64,000 nucleotides of DNA from positions 62,001 through 126,000 of the forward strand of contig NZ_RAQH01000008.1 of assembly GCF_003610695.1 (NCBI RefSeq). Reading direction: 5' to 3'. A program made the position numbers and the translations under genes. Below are positions 44,839-53,906 of this stretch, one piece after another. Source of the DNA: Epilithonimonas arachidiradicis (GTDB lineage Bacteria; Bacteroidota; Bacteroidia; Flavobacteriales; Weeksellaceae). Every line of letters begins with the position of its first letter. The first letter of the stretch is position 1. Below the pieces are notes generated by a model. The model ran no database searches. It was given only the letters and a program-made list of their open reading frames with translations, and was not told where the DNA came from.

Positions 44839-47259
44839 ATGACGCTTTTTGATATGAAAAAAATCTTTATTTTTTTTATCTATGTTGTTGGGATTTTGCA
44901 GTTTAAAGCTCAGGGAAGAATAGATAAAGCTATTCAGAATCTGGAACAAAATTATTCGCAGGAGAAAGTCTATGTTCTATTGAACAAAGACAATTATGTT
45001 GTCGGCGATAATATCTATTTCAAATCTTTTGTTTTCGATGGCTACAGACGCTCAACCATTTCCAATACTTTGTTTGTCGAGTTATACGACCACAACAAAA
45101 ATCTAGTTGATAAAAGAACTATTGCGCTTAAAAACGGCGAAGGCGACGGCTCGTTTGTTCTAACAGAAGCTTTAAAAGAAGACATATATTTCTTTAGAGC
45201 TTATACAGCTTGGATGGCTAATTTTCCAGAGGAATTTAATTTTATGAAACAGGTTCCGATTTACAATCCTAAATCCGAACAAAGATTAATTCTTGATAAA
45301 AACACCAAATGGACAGCCAATGCTTTTTCGGAAAGTGGAACTTTTATTGAAAACATCAATACCAAAATTGCTGTAAGATTATTCTCTCAAGGCATTCCGC
45401 CTGCGAGTTGGAGCGGCTATGTCATCGACGCTGAAAAACCGGCTGAAAAATTAGTCAGCTTTAAAGGATTTGACCAGAATGTAAGTTCTTTCAGTCTAAC
45501 GCCAAAAGCCGGAAGAAATTATAAGGTCATTGTTGAAGACAACAAAGGAATTAAGCAAACCGTTGCTTTGCCAGCTGTAGCTAATTCCGGGATTAATCTG
45601 CAGATATCAAGCGGTAACGACGGAATCAATTATACATTAAAGAGCAGCAATCTTCCGGAAGGTTTAAAAGGTCACAGTATTGTTGGAATCATTAATAATC
45701 AAATGGTTTACAGGGCTAATATCAAAAATGCTTCAGCAGATATTTCCAGCAAAATACCTACAAAAATCAGTGATGATAAAAATGCGGTCTTGCAATTGGT
45801 GATATTCAATGACAAAGAGGAAGTTGTTGCTAAAAGATTGTGTTTCGTTAAACCAAAAAATCTGATGATTGAACAGCCTACTTTTGCATCAACATCTCTT
45901 AATAATGATCCTCGTGCCTTCAACAGCTTTGAATTAGAACCCGACTCAGATTATCCAAGTTATACAGTTTTAGTAAAAGAAAACACCAAAACTGAAAATA
46001 CAAATGATAATAATATCCTAAGTGCGCTTTGGCTGACAGGTGATATCTCATCTCCTATTTTTTCACCGGCTCAGTATTTTTCCAAGAATGCCAACGCAGA
46101 TGCGTTAGATGCTTTATTAATTTCAGAAAGCTGGAAAAGATTTGATTGGGATTCTCTTTTAACCGGAAAAACGCCTGAAATCAAATATAAACCCGAATCC
46201 AATTTATCGTTCAAAGGAAAGGTCACTAATAATGGTCGAATCATTCCAAATAAAAGTGTTAATCTATTATTTAATGCAGGAGGAACAGATAAGGGGATTT
46301 CCCAGGCTGTAACGGATGACGGTGGATTTATTTACCTCAATAACATTTACTTTGATGAGCCTTTAACAGTTTCTTATTATCTGAATCAGGATAAAAGTAA
46401 AGCTTCCGAATCTGACAATGTCAATATCTATTTTCAACCGTTGACAAACAATATTATCTACAAAGGTAATTTGCCGGCAACCAATTATCGTTTGGCAGGA
46501 TCTTCACAGAATGCTCAAGTGAGTTCCGATGTTGCCAAAGCACTTCAAAACAAAAAAAACCAGCAGATATTAAAAGCTGCTAACGAAGAAACTCAGATTG
46601 AAGAAGTCCAGGTTACAGCGAAAAAAGTTGATTTGAAAGAAAAACTGGATAAAGAATTATCAAGCGGAAGATTCAGCGGGATGAACTCAACTATTTTTGA
46701 TTTGGTTAATGAAAACCAGGATGCTCAAACTTCTCTTAACATTATGCAATGGCTGCAAGGCAGGGCTGCAGGATTGACCTTCACAATGGATAGTTCCGGT
46801 AATTATGTTCCAAGTATCCGTGGCTCACAAGCTAAATTATATTTAGATGAGATGCCAGTTGATGCAAGTATGATTAATTCTCTCCCTGTCAGCAATATTG
46901 CTATGGTAAAAGTTTTGAAAAACGATGGTTTGGTTGGTAATGCCGTTGCCATCTATACAAAAAGAGGAAATATGCTGGCTGACCAAAAAGATGACAAAAA
47001 AGAACTGAACAACAAAACAATTTTGAGAGGTTATGATAAAGCGGTTGATTTCGAACAACCCGATATTACCAGCGATGCCTACAAAAAAATAACAAAAGAC
47101 ACCCGTGAGCTTTTGTATTGGAATCCAAATCTGACTCCTGAGTCCGGACTTCCTGCAAGAGCCATATTCTTTAATAATGATGAAGCTAAAAATCGGGAGA
47201 TTACGATCATTAGTTTTGATAAAGATGACAGGCTTCTTTATTATGATGAAGTGAAATAA
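44839..47259 (+). CDS. MG2-domain and TonB-plug-domain envelope protein
   Basis: An 806-aa exported protein. Start is either ATG 44839 or, more cleanly for the signal peptide, ATG 44854 (MKKIFIFFIYVVGILQFKAQ). Residues about 35-150 resemble the macroglobulin MG2 domain (YVLLNKDNYVVGDNIYFKSFVFDG, LFVELYDHNKNLVDKRTI, DIYFFRAYTAWM). The central part has further Ig-like strands. Residues about 640-735 form a TonB-receptor plug-like domain (IMQWLQGRAAGLTF, VPSIRGSQAKLYLDEMPVD, SNIAMVKVLKN, VAIYTKRGN) without any beta-barrel. The combination recurs in Bacteroidetes; function is unknown, possibly a periplasmic or surface partner of outer-membrane transport. Confidence 0.75.
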   Translation: MTLFDMKKIFIFFIYVVGILQFKAQGRIDKAIQNLEQNYSQEKVYVLLNKDNYVVGDNIYFKSFVFDGYRRSTISNTLFVELYDHNKNLVDKRTIALKNGEGDGSFVLTEALKEDIYFFRAYTAWMANFPEEFNFMKQVPIYNPKSEQRLILDKNTKWTANAFSESGTFIENINTKIAVRLFSQGIPPASWSGYVIDAEKPAEKLVSFKGFDQNVSSFSLTPKAGRNYKVIVEDNKGIKQTVALPAVANSGINLQISSGNDGINYTLKSSNLPEGLKGHSIVGIINNQMVYRANIKNASADISSKIPTKISDDKNAVLQLVIFNDKEEVVAKRLCFVKPKNLMIEQPTFASTSLNNDPRAFNSFELEPDSDYPSYTVLVKENTKTENTNDNNILSALWLTGDISSPIFSPAQYFSKNANADALDALLISESWKRFDWDSLLTGKTPEIKYKPESNLSFKGKVTNNGRIIPNKSVNLLFNAGGTDKGISQAVTDDGGFIYLNNIYFDEPLTVSYYLNQDKSKASESDNVNIYFQPLTNNIIYKGNLPATNYRLAGSSQNAQVSSDVAKALQNKKNQQILKAANEETQIEEVQVTAKKVDLKEKLDKELSSGRFSGMNSTIFDLVNENQDAQTSLNIMQWLQGRAAGLTFTMDSSGNYVPSIRGSQAKLYLDEMPVDASMINSLPVSNIAMVKVLKNDGLVGNAVAIYTKRGNMLADQKDDKKELNNKTILRGYDKAVDFEQPDITSDAYKKITKDTRELLYWNPNLTPESGLPARAIFFNNDEAKNREITIISFDKDDRLLYYDEVK

Positions 47260-47306
47260 GGTTATTTTTTTATAATTAAAAAGAATATTTATATAATTTG
47301 AAAACA

Positions 47307-47334
47307 AAAAAGACTGAAAAATTTCAGTCTTTTA
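47307..47334. terminator. Bidirectional terminator
   Basis: AAAAGACTGAAA / TTTCAGTCTTTT stem between convergent genes, A run before and T run after. Confidence 0.8.
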
Positions 47335-47336
47335 AT

Positions 47337-48356
47337 TTATAACATTTTCAAGTTGTTAACTTCTTGTTCCGTAAGGATTCTCCAGTGTCCACGTTTGATA
47401 TTTTTCTTAGTCAATCCGGCAAACATCACTCTGTCGAGCGCTTCCACTTCATAACCTAATTTTTGGAAAATTCTTCTGATGACTCTATTCCAGCCGATGT
47501 GGATTTCGATGCCCACCTCATTCTTTGGTTTTCCTTCGATGTACGAGATGCTGTCCACTTCTGCAACACCTTCTTCCAAACGGATGCCTTCTGCAATTGA
47601 TTTCAAATCTTCAACGGATAATTTTCTATCCAGTGTCACGTGGTAGATCTTTCTCATATTGAAAGACGGATGCGTCAGCTTTTTCGTCATATGTCCGTCA
47701 TTCGTCAAAAGAATAACACCTGTCGTTTGTCTATCTAACCTTCCGACTGGGAAAATTCTGTAAGGTGAAGCATTCGCAGTCAAATCCATTACTGTTTTTC
47801 TCGCTTTCTCGTCTTTGGTGGTCGAGATATAACCTTTTGGTTTGTTTAATAGAACATAAACCGGTTTTTCCGGCGTGATATTTTGTCCGTCAAATACAAC
47901 TCGGTCGGTTTTCTGAACCTGGTAACCCATTTCGGTCACCACTTTCCCGTTCACTTCCACAAGACCTTGTGTAATCAGTTCGTCTGCTTCTCTCCTGCTG
48001 CAAATCCCGGAATTGGCAATATATTTATTAAGTCTTATGGACTCTTTCGGAACCGATTTGCTTATTTTATCGAATCTTCTTTTCTGGATAAAAGATTTCG
48101 TTTTGTCTTCGTCTTTTTCAGCTCTGCTAAAAGGTTTTTTTGGACCAAATTTTCTATCGCCGTTTTCATATTTGTCACGGCTGTCAAAACGGTTTCCGCC
48201 TCTTGTAGTTTTTGGACCCTTTGAATTTCCGAAAGATTTTCCACTTCCAGAATTTCCTCTGCTATCACTGGAGCTACGGGAGTTTCCGGAAGGTCTGCTG
48301 CCTCCACATGGTCTTGGTTTTCTGTTTCTACCTGATTGATTTCCGTCTCCGCTCAT
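47337..48356 (-). CDS. rluB: rRNA pseudouridine synthase (RluB/RsuA family) with disordered basic N-terminus
   Basis: A 339-aa enzyme isomerising a uridine in 23S (or 16S) rRNA. The first about 95 residues are low-complexity Gly/Ser/Arg/Lys (GNSRSSSDSRGNSGSGKS), probably an RNA-binding tail. An S4 domain follows at about 105-150 (IRLNKYIANSGICSRREADELI). The catalytic Asp is in VGRLDRQTTGVILLTND. TKDEKARKTVMDL and VIRRIFQKLGYEVEALDRV are RsuA/RluB family signatures. A TATCTTTG -7 element lies just upstream on the minus strand (48372-48379). Choice between RluB and RluF/RsuA rests on general resemblance. Confidence 0.88.
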   Translation of the reverse strand: MSGDGNQSGRNRKPRPCGGSRPSGNSRSSSDSRGNSGSGKSFGNSKGPKTTRGGNRFDSRDKYENGDRKFGPKKPFSRAEKDEDKTKSFIQKRRFDKISKSVPKESIRLNKYIANSGICSRREADELITQGLVEVNGKVVTEMGYQVQKTDRVVFDGQNITPEKPVYVLLNKPKGYISTTKDEKARKTVMDLTANASPYRIFPVGRLDRQTTGVILLTNDGHMTKKLTHPSFNMRKIYHVTLDRKLSVEDLKSIAEGIRLEEGVAEVDSISYIEGKPKNEVGIEIHIGWNRVIRRIFQKLGYEVEALDRVMFAGLTKKNIKRGHWRILTEQEVNNLKML

Positions 48357-48540
48357 TTTCTAAAATTTTTGCAAAGATAGTGAATTAGTTAAGAAATCGC
48401 TATTATTTGAAAACGCAAACGTCAATGCAGATACAGCGATTGCATATGACAAATAAAAAAAACAAATATTTACATATGAATTCCGAATTATGGATTGATT
48501 TTAACGAAAATTGAGAATAATGTAATTTTAAATATTGAAA

Positions 48541-49695
48541 TTACTCAAACATTTCTGCCAAACGAACTTTCTTAATTTCATCAACATTATAAAGTTCAGC
48601 AATCGTTTTTTTTACTTCCAATTTAGGATAGAGATTGACACCAATCAATTTAATTTTACCCTCTTCTACCCAGCTTTGTTCTCTTGTTGCATGCTCAAAA
48701 ATCATTTTCTGGATGTCTCCGGATTTTAACAATGCCAGATAACCGTCTTTTTCTTCAATTTCAAGGAATAATTTCCAGGACTTTTCAGCGAATTGTTGCG
48801 TGATATCTTCCACGAAATAACTTCCGGAAGACGCATCTTCGAAAACATTGATAATACTTTCATAAGCCAAAACAACCTGCTGTTTAAAGGATATTTCTTT
48901 GGAAAGCTCCGTTTGATTCTCGATTTTATGATCATTGGAAAAAACCGCATCAGCGCCGCTAATCATCGCTGAAGCCAATTCCAAAGTGGAACGAATCAGG
49001 TTATTTTCTTCATCATTTTTAGCTTTGTTTCTCAACGACGTTTCCGCAAAAATATAAGGAATCAGATCTTTTTCAAATTCTTTTGAAAGCTGATTGAACA
49101 AATATTTAAACGCTCTGATTTTCGCTATTTCGAAAAAATAATTGGAACCAATAGCCAATCGGAAAACCAATTTCTCAAGAATTTCCGGGCCAAACTTTTC
49201 AACCAATTCTTTAGATTTTCCCAAAGCAAAAGCCAATTGCTGAATAATCGATGCACCGGCATTTTGATGCAAACTAACGTCAATACCAATCTGTCTTTCG
49301 AAAGCTTTGGATAATAGCTCACCAGCTAAATGCTCATTGATTTTGGCATTTTTATCATCAGAAAAAACATCAATCAAAGAAAAATAACGATTTGTTTCTT
49401 CGGTCAAAATATGTTCCGCCAAATCAGGATTGTTGATGAAAATCGCTTTTTCTTCCAAGCCTTCAACATTTTCATTCAATAGAAAAGCGAAAGCCTGTTC
49501 TTCCAAACCATCCTGATATTCGGCGACAAGATGTGTGCTTTCTTCAACTTTTGGGAGGATTTTAGTTTCGGAATTGTTTTGATAATAAGGTTTTACATCA
49601 ATATTTTCCAGATTCTCTTTTTGGAGAATTGCATAGATATCATCAGTTTTCAATTGTTTTTGAACCAGCTTTTCCCAATTGTCAAATCCACTCAT
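48541..49695 (-). CDS. mutA: Methylmalonyl-CoA mutase small (beta) subunit
   Basis: A 384-aa protein of the MutA/B family. N-terminal NWEKLVQKQLKTDDIYAIL and the TIM-barrel segments IGIDVSLHQNAGASIIQQLAFAL, VFRLAIGSNYFFEIAKIRAF, IPYIFAETSLRNKAKNDEENNLIRSTLELASAMISGADAV match the non-catalytic small subunit. The B12-binding domain (DxHxxG) is absent, as expected for this subunit. The catalytic large subunit gene, normally next downstream, is not present: the neighbour is rluB after a 184-bp gap. Shorter than the about 450-600 aa of many MutA proteins. Confidence 0.85.
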   Translation of the reverse strand: MSGFDNWEKLVQKQLKTDDIYAILQKENLENIDVKPYYQNNSETKILPKVEESTHLVAEYQDGLEEQAFAFLLNENVEGLEEKAIFINNPDLAEHILTEETNRYFSLIDVFSDDKNAKINEHLAGELLSKAFERQIGIDVSLHQNAGASIIQQLAFALGKSKELVEKFGPEILEKLVFRLAIGSNYFFEIAKIRAFKYLFNQLSKEFEKDLIPYIFAETSLRNKAKNDEENNLIRSTLELASAMISGADAVFSNDHKIENQTELSKEISFKQQVVLAYESIINVFEDASSGSYFVEDITQQFAEKSWKLFLEIEEKDGYLALLKSGDIQKMIFEHATREQSWVEEGKIKLIGVNLYPKLEVKKTIAELYNVDEIKKVRLAEMFE

Positions 49696-49778
49696 TTTTG
49701 AAAAATTTTTGTTTGAAAAAATACAAATTTCACAGCAAAGACGGTAAAGATTTTACCAGAAAAAGTAATATAAAATTA

Positions 49779-49807
49779 AAAAGCCTTTTCAACTCAGAAA
49801 AGGTTTT
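49779..49807 (-). terminator. Terminator after divIC
   Basis: Minus-strand AAAACCTTTTC / GAAAAGGCTTTT stem, followed by a T-rich tail, separating divIC from mutA. Confidence 0.65.
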
Positions 49808-49816
49808 TATATCAAT

Positions 49817-50167
49817 TTATTTTTTTGCGATTTTGGAACTGTCAACCACCAATATGAAAATCTCCTCGTTAGGCTTTTTCATAAAATAATTTTCACGGGC
49901 GTATTTTTCTTTTTCCTGTTTATTATTCATCAGCTTACGGTAGAATTTGTCATTCTTTTCGTATTCTGTTTTATAAAATTCGCGTTGACCTTCGTAGCGT
50001 TTGATTTCACCATTCAGTTCGTTGATAACCAGAAAAGAAGTACTGTCAAAAAATATCATCCAAATTAAAAATCCAACCAACGTCAAAACATATTTGTTAA
50101 ACACATAAGTCTGGAAAAACTTAAGTGTCGGCGATTTTTTCTTGATATCTTTGATTAGTTCTTTCAT
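49817..50167 (-). CDS. DivIC/FtsB-like septum formation initiator
   Basis: A 116-aa bitopic protein of the divisome. One membrane helix (residues about 26-48, YVLTLVGFLIWMIFFDSTSFLVI) is followed by a coiled coil (NELNGEIKRYEGQREFYKTEYEKNDKFYRKLMNNKQEKEKYARENYFMKKPNEEIFILV), the FtsB/DivIC arrangement, with ARENYFMKKPNEE as the conserved family end. It lies 11 bp downstream of udk, a pairing usual in Flavobacteriia. Confidence 0.88.
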   Translation of the reverse strand: MKELIKDIKKKSPTLKFFQTYVFNKYVLTLVGFLIWMIFFDSTSFLVINELNGEIKRYEGQREFYKTEYEKNDKFYRKLMNNKQEKEKYARENYFMKKPNEEIFILVVDSSKIAKK

Positions 50168-50178
50168 TGTAAATAATA

Positions 50179-50796
50179 TTAATGAACTTTTTTAAGCGAA
50201 TTGTTAATCACAGTAGTTAAGAAATCAATCGCTACAGAATTCTGCTTCATATTCGGAACAATCAAATCGGCTTCGTTTTTAGAAGGTTCGATAAATTCCT
50301 GATGCATCGGTTTCAGGGTCGTCTGATAACGGTGCAAAACTTCCTGCAAATCACGTCCTCTTTCCTGTGTATCTCTGCGGATTCTTCTAATCAATCGCTC
50401 GTCTGAATCGGCATGCACGAAGACTTTAAGATCAAACTCTTTGAGTAATTCTTTGCTGGTCAAAACCAATATTCCCTCCACAATCAAGACATTTCTTGGT
50501 TCCACAGTTACGTGATCGCCCGTTCTGGAATGCGTGACGAAAGAATAAATTGGTTGCTCAATGCTTTGGTGGTTTTTGAGCGCTTTGACGTGTTGCAACA
50601 TCAGGTCAAAATCGATTGATTTAGGGTGGTCATAATTGAGAACTTCTCTTTCTGACAAAGTCAGATTGGGATTGTCGTGGTAATAATTGTCCTGAGAAAG
50701 CACATTAACGCCTTCCAGGTTAAGTTGTTGAAGAATCTTATTAACAACAGTTGTCTTCCCGGAACCTGTTCCTCCGGCTATACCAATCACGAGCAT
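50179..50796 (-). CDS. udk: Uridine kinase
   Basis: A 205-aa pyrimidine salvage kinase phosphorylating uridine and cytidine. P-loop GIAGGTGSGKTTVVNKIL at about residues 5-22; SQDNYYHDNPNLTLSEREVLNYDHPKSIDFDLM is the uridine-binding/lid signature; IEQPIYSFVTHSRTG and VLIVEGILVLTSKEL, then IRRIRRDTQERGRDL, are further family motifs. Normal length. First gene of a udk-divIC unit. Confidence 0.96.
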   Translation of the reverse strand: MLVIGIAGGTGSGKTTVVNKILQQLNLEGVNVLSQDNYYHDNPNLTLSEREVLNYDHPKSIDFDLMLQHVKALKNHQSIEQPIYSFVTHSRTGDHVTVEPRNVLIVEGILVLTSKELLKEFDLKVFVHADSDERLIRRIRRDTQERGRDLQEVLHRYQTTLKPMHQEFIEPSKNEADLIVPNMKQNSVAIDFLTTVINNSLKKVH

Positions 50797-50865
50797 CTCT
50801 ACATTTTTTACAAAAATACTATAATTTTTTTTTCAGAATCAAATAAAACTGAAAATTACTTACAC

Positions 50866-50895
50866 AAAAAAAGCTGCAATATGCAGCTCTTTTTT
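50866..50895 (-). terminator. Terminator of the low-complexity lipoprotein gene
   Basis: Minus-strand AAAAAGAGCTGCAT / TGCAGCTTTTTTT hairpin overlapping the gene's stop by 2 bp. Confidence 0.8.
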
Positions 50896-51394
50896 ATTTT
50901 CTTCTTCCACTATTTTCGGTAGATCGCGTTTCAATTTGAGGTTGAACCTGTTTTTGTGGAGTTGTTCTAATATTATTCTGACTCCTTCTCGTTGCTTCAA
51001 CACGGTTATTATTTCTATTTCCAGTGGCGGGTTGGGTTCTCGCATTATTTTGATTGGTATTAATCATCCCGGTATTTCTCTGGCTTCTGGTAGGCTGAAT
51101 TCTGATATTCTCATTGTGCATTGAGTTTCTTTTCGGCGAAATCACAATATTGTTCCGTAGTCTGGAATTTGATTTATATAAGGCTCCATTTCTATAATAA
51201 TTATTGTTATAATCCAGATAGACAACATTTGGAGCATACCAATAACCGTCGGGTGACTGATAATAACCGTCTCTATAACCATCAGAATAACCCATAGAAT
51301 AAGGGTCATTGTAACTATATGAATCTGTTGCTGCAACACAAGAAACCATAGTCATTGCAAAAGCAGCTAATATTATTTTGATTGAATTTTTCAT
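50894..51394 (-). CDS. Low-complexity lipoprotein (Tyr/Gly then Asn/Arg-rich)
   Basis: A 166-aa exported protein with signal MKNSIKIILAAFAMTMVSC (lipobox Cys19). Residues about 22-55 are rich in Tyr, Ser, Gly and Asp (SYNDPYSMGYSDGYRDGYYQ), and about 95-166 are rich in Asn, Arg, Gln and Thr and strongly basic. It is almost surely disordered. No family is recognised; similar Tyr-rich lipoproteins occur in Flavobacteriia. Coding status is supported by the signal peptide and a terminator overlapping its stop. Its upstream neighbours are transcribed separately. Confidence 0.7.
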   Translation of the reverse strand: MKNSIKIILAAFAMTMVSCVAATDSYSYNDPYSMGYSDGYRDGYYQSPDGYWYAPNVVYLDYNNNYYRNGALYKSNSRLRNNIVISPKRNSMHNENIRIQPTRSQRNTGMINTNQNNARTQPATGNRNNNRVEATRRSQNNIRTTPQKQVQPQIETRSTENSGRRK

Positions 51395-51508
51395 TTTCTT
51401 CGATTTTATAAGTTATACATTGTCTGTATTAACAAATAAATTACAAAGAATCTGCCAAGATAGAAATCGAGGAACTTTTATCAAGTAATTATGAATAAAT
51501 TTGAAAAA

Positions 51509-52132
51509 TTATTCTTCAGGAGAAATTCCCAAAACATAATAGAAAACAGCCAAAACTCGGGCAAAAAATTCACGGGTGTGATTTCTGTAAAAACTTTCGT
51601 TTTTGCTGACATCTTGAGCATCATAACCGAGTGCATTCATCCCATTATTTCTAGCAAAAAACAAGGCTCTGAGGTTATGAAAACCTTGTGAAACGATAAT
51701 TACATTTTTTTGACCATAAACATTTTTACAACGTAAAATACTTTTATGCGTATTGAAACCTTTTGGGTCTTCAATAATAATATTTTCCGGAACGCCTTCG
51801 GTATAAACTAAAAAACGTTTCATAGCGGCTGGCTCATCATAATTTTCACTTTTCTCGCCGCTAACAATAATTTTCTTGATTTTTCCGTGATGATACAATG
51901 TTCCGACCGCGTCCATTCTTGCCGTAAAATAAGGGTTCGCAACACCCGAACGCATCTTGGGAGAAGTTCCCAAAACCAATGCGCAATCTCTCGGCGGCAC
52001 CTTGCTGATTTTGGTATATGTTCTTCCGCTGGTTAAGGCAACAACCCAGAAGTTGGCTAAAATCAACAGCAAAATTCCCAGCTCTACAAGCCTGAAAACT
52101 ATCTTCAGAAAATTAGCAACCGTTTTGAACAT
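51509..52132 (-). CDS. SanA/YdcF-like DUF218 membrane protein
   Basis: A 207-aa protein with one N-terminal membrane helix (about 12-33) and a DUF218 domain: CALVLGTSPKMRSGVANPYFTARMDAVGTLYHHGKIKKIIVSGE, YDEPAAMKRFLVYTEGVPENIIIEDPKGFNTHKSILRCKNVYG, VSQGFHNLRALFFARNNG. This matches the SanA vancomycin-tolerance protein layout, in which the domain faces the periplasm. It shares 1 bp (TAATG) with the upstream reductase gene, so translation is coupled. Biochemical activity unknown; envelope barrier role is known for SanA in E. coli. Confidence 0.85.
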   Translation of the reverse strand: MFKTVANFLKIVFRLVELGILLLILANFWVVALTSGRTYTKISKVPPRDCALVLGTSPKMRSGVANPYFTARMDAVGTLYHHGKIKKIIVSGEKSENYDEPAAMKRFLVYTEGVPENIIIEDPKGFNTHKSILRCKNVYGQKNVIIVSQGFHNLRALFFARNNGMNALGYDAQDVSKNESFYRNHTREFFARVLAVFYYVLGISPEE

Positions 52133-53268
52133 TAGTTATACAAATCAAAATCTAAATATACATCTTTGCTCATTGCTATGGAAACGCAGGGCAAAATTTT
52201 TCCCTGACGTTTTTCATTTTCGGTCAGATATTCATCTTCTGTCATATCCACTTCCCCATTTTTCAGATAGCAAAGACAGCTTCCACAGATTCCGGATTTG
52301 CAGGAATAAGGCAATTTGTAACCCAAATCTAGTAACTGTTGAAGGATTTTTCGCTCGTTATTTTTTAGAACAATTCCGTCTTTTTCAATATGATTGAATT
52401 TGATTTTGATATTCACATTTTCAATCAGAGGAAATTCTTTTTCCGTTGGATAGATGTCATCGTTAAAAGCTTCAAACAATTCAAAATGAATATTCTTTTT
52501 CGGAATTCCGTGGTTGTAACAAGCATTGGCGACAGATTTTATCATTGCTCCGGGACCACAAATCAAAACCTTATCCGTGCTGTCCCAAATTGTAGATTCT
52601 TCATCATCTTCATCCAAATGAAGGATTTGATTAATGATTAAAGAAATTTTCTTTTCGTCCAATCTACCCTGGAACAATTTGTCTTTAATGGGTTCTTGAG
52701 ACAAAAAATAATAAACTTCGAATCGTCCAACATTCTCTTTCAACAATTGCTCTAATTCATCTCTTAGAATAATATCTTCATAACTTTTGTTGCCATAGAA
52801 AAGGTAAATTCTGGTAAATTGTTCTTCGTGAAGAATATTCTTAATATGACTAAAAAGCGGCGTGATTCCAATGCCTGATGCGAAAGCAAGAATGGTTCGT
52901 TTCTCATTTGGTTTTGAAGGGATGAAAAATCGTCCCAGAGGTTCACTTACTGAGATTTCATCCCCAATATGATAATTCTGAAATAGAAATTGGGTGGAGC
53001 TTTCGTCACCATTAATTTTGATTGCCAGTTCAATTTTACTTTCAAAAGGTGCTGATGTAAATGAGTAATCATTCTGAATTTCTCTTTCATTGAAATGATA
53101 TTTCAATGTCACATATTGCCCGGCCCGATATTGATATTGCGATTTTAATTCCTCAGGAATTTCCAATTCCAACGCAAAAGCATTTTTGGTCAATTGTCGT
53201 TTTTTAGCTATTTTTAGCCTGTGAAACTGAGGTTGATTCGCAATTGTTAATTGATTCTCCATTGTCAA
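52132..53268 (-). CDS. PaaE-like ferredoxin-NADP reductase with fused [2Fe-2S] ferredoxin
   Basis: A 378-aa oxidoreductase: an FAD domain (about 15-115), NAD(P) domain (about 120-260; FASGIGITPLFSHIK, LICGPGAMIKSV) and a C-terminal plant-type ferredoxin (about 285-378; CKSGICGSCLCYL...LPCVSIA supplies four Cys). Order matches PaaE, the reductase of phenylacetyl-CoA epoxidase, and related oxygenase reductases. The flavin motif usually R-x-Y-S is NDYS here. No paaABCD genes are in view, so partner and pathway are unknown. Start is ATG 53266-53268 or the ATG six bases on (MENQLT). Confidence 0.88.
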   Translation of the reverse strand: MTMENQLTIANQPQFHRLKIAKKRQLTKNAFALELEIPEELKSQYQYRAGQYVTLKYHFNEREIQNDYSFTSAPFESKIELAIKINGDESSTQFLFQNYHIGDEISVSEPLGRFFIPSKPNEKRTILAFASGIGITPLFSHIKNILHEEQFTRIYLFYGNKSYEDIILRDELEQLLKENVGRFEVYYFLSQEPIKDKLFQGRLDEKKISLIINQILHLDEDDEESTIWDSTDKVLICGPGAMIKSVANACYNHGIPKKNIHFELFEAFNDDIYPTEKEFPLIENVNIKIKFNHIEKDGIVLKNNERKILQQLLDLGYKLPYSCKSGICGSCLCYLKNGEVDMTEDEYLTENEKRQGKILPCVSIAMSKDVYLDFDLYN

Positions 53269-53318
53269 GAATCAAATTTAATGAAAATTGACAAAAGAAA
53301 AAATCTAAATTTAAAATC

Positions 53319-53906
53319 TTGAAAGAACAAAATCTTTACATAATTTCGGGTTGTAATGGTGCTGGAAAAACTACTGCATCTTTTACAATTCTGCCCGAAA
53401 TATTAGATTGTAAAGAATTTGTAAATGCTGATGAAATTGCAAAAGGTCTTTCGCCTTTTCAACCAGAAAAAGTAGCTCTTGAATCTGGCAGAATTATGCT
53501 TAATCGTATTGATGAGTTATTTTCACAAAATGAAAACTTTGCTTTTGAAACAACCTTGGCAACCAAAATCTACAAACAGAAAATTATAAAGGCAAAGGAA
53601 CAAGGTTATAACACAACACTTCTTTTCTTTTGGTTAAAAAATCCTGAACTAGCGATTGAACGTGTGAAAATTAGAGTTAAGGAGGGTGGACATTATATTC
53701 CTGAAGATGTAATTAAGAGAAGATATTACAATGGAATTTTCAATTTATTCAATATTTATCTTTCAATTGTAAACCAGACTTTGATTTTTGACAATTCTGA
53801 AGGAAAACACATTCTCATTGCTGAAAAGAATTCAGAGACAGAAATCAATATTTATAATCAAGAAAAATTTAACGAGTTAAAGAGCTATTATGACAACAGA
53901 AAATAA
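53319..53906 (+). CDS. Zeta-toxin-like P-loop kinase (COG4185-type ATPase)
   Basis: A 195-aa P-loop protein. Walker A is GCNGAGKTT with K17; ADEIAKGLSP with D38/E39 follows at the position of the zeta-toxin catalytic acid; FAFETTLATKIY (about 75-86) and RVKEGGHYIPEDVIKRRYYNGIFNLF (about 125-150) are typical of the group annotated as zeta toxin or predicted ABC-type ATPase. Zeta toxins phosphorylate UDP-N-acetylglucosamine; this subgroup's substrate is not established. Start is TTG at 53319. Its last codons overlap a 48-aa ORF by 17 bp, a likely cognate partner. Confidence 0.82.
   Translation: MKEQNLYIISGCNGAGKTTASFTILPEILDCKEFVNADEIAKGLSPFQPEKVALESGRIMLNRIDELFSQNENFAFETTLATKIYKQKIIKAKEQGYNTTLLFFWLKNPELAIERVKIRVKEGGHYIPEDVIKRRYYNGIFNLFNIYLSIVNQTLIFDNSEGKHILIAEKNSETEINIYNQEKFNELKSYYDNRK

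Noticed and set aside
46843-47307. 154-aa open frame on - opposite the plug-domain region
   Set aside because: Overlaps a conserved domain on the other strand and extends only into the terminator.
51491-51691. 66-aa frame on + at the end of the SanA-like gene
   Set aside because: Antisense to the DUF218 domain end; no support as a gene.
53319-53906. Shikimate or nucleoside kinase instead of zeta-like protein
   Set aside because: The ADEIAKGLSP and FETTLA segments fit the zeta/COG4185 group and not those kinases.
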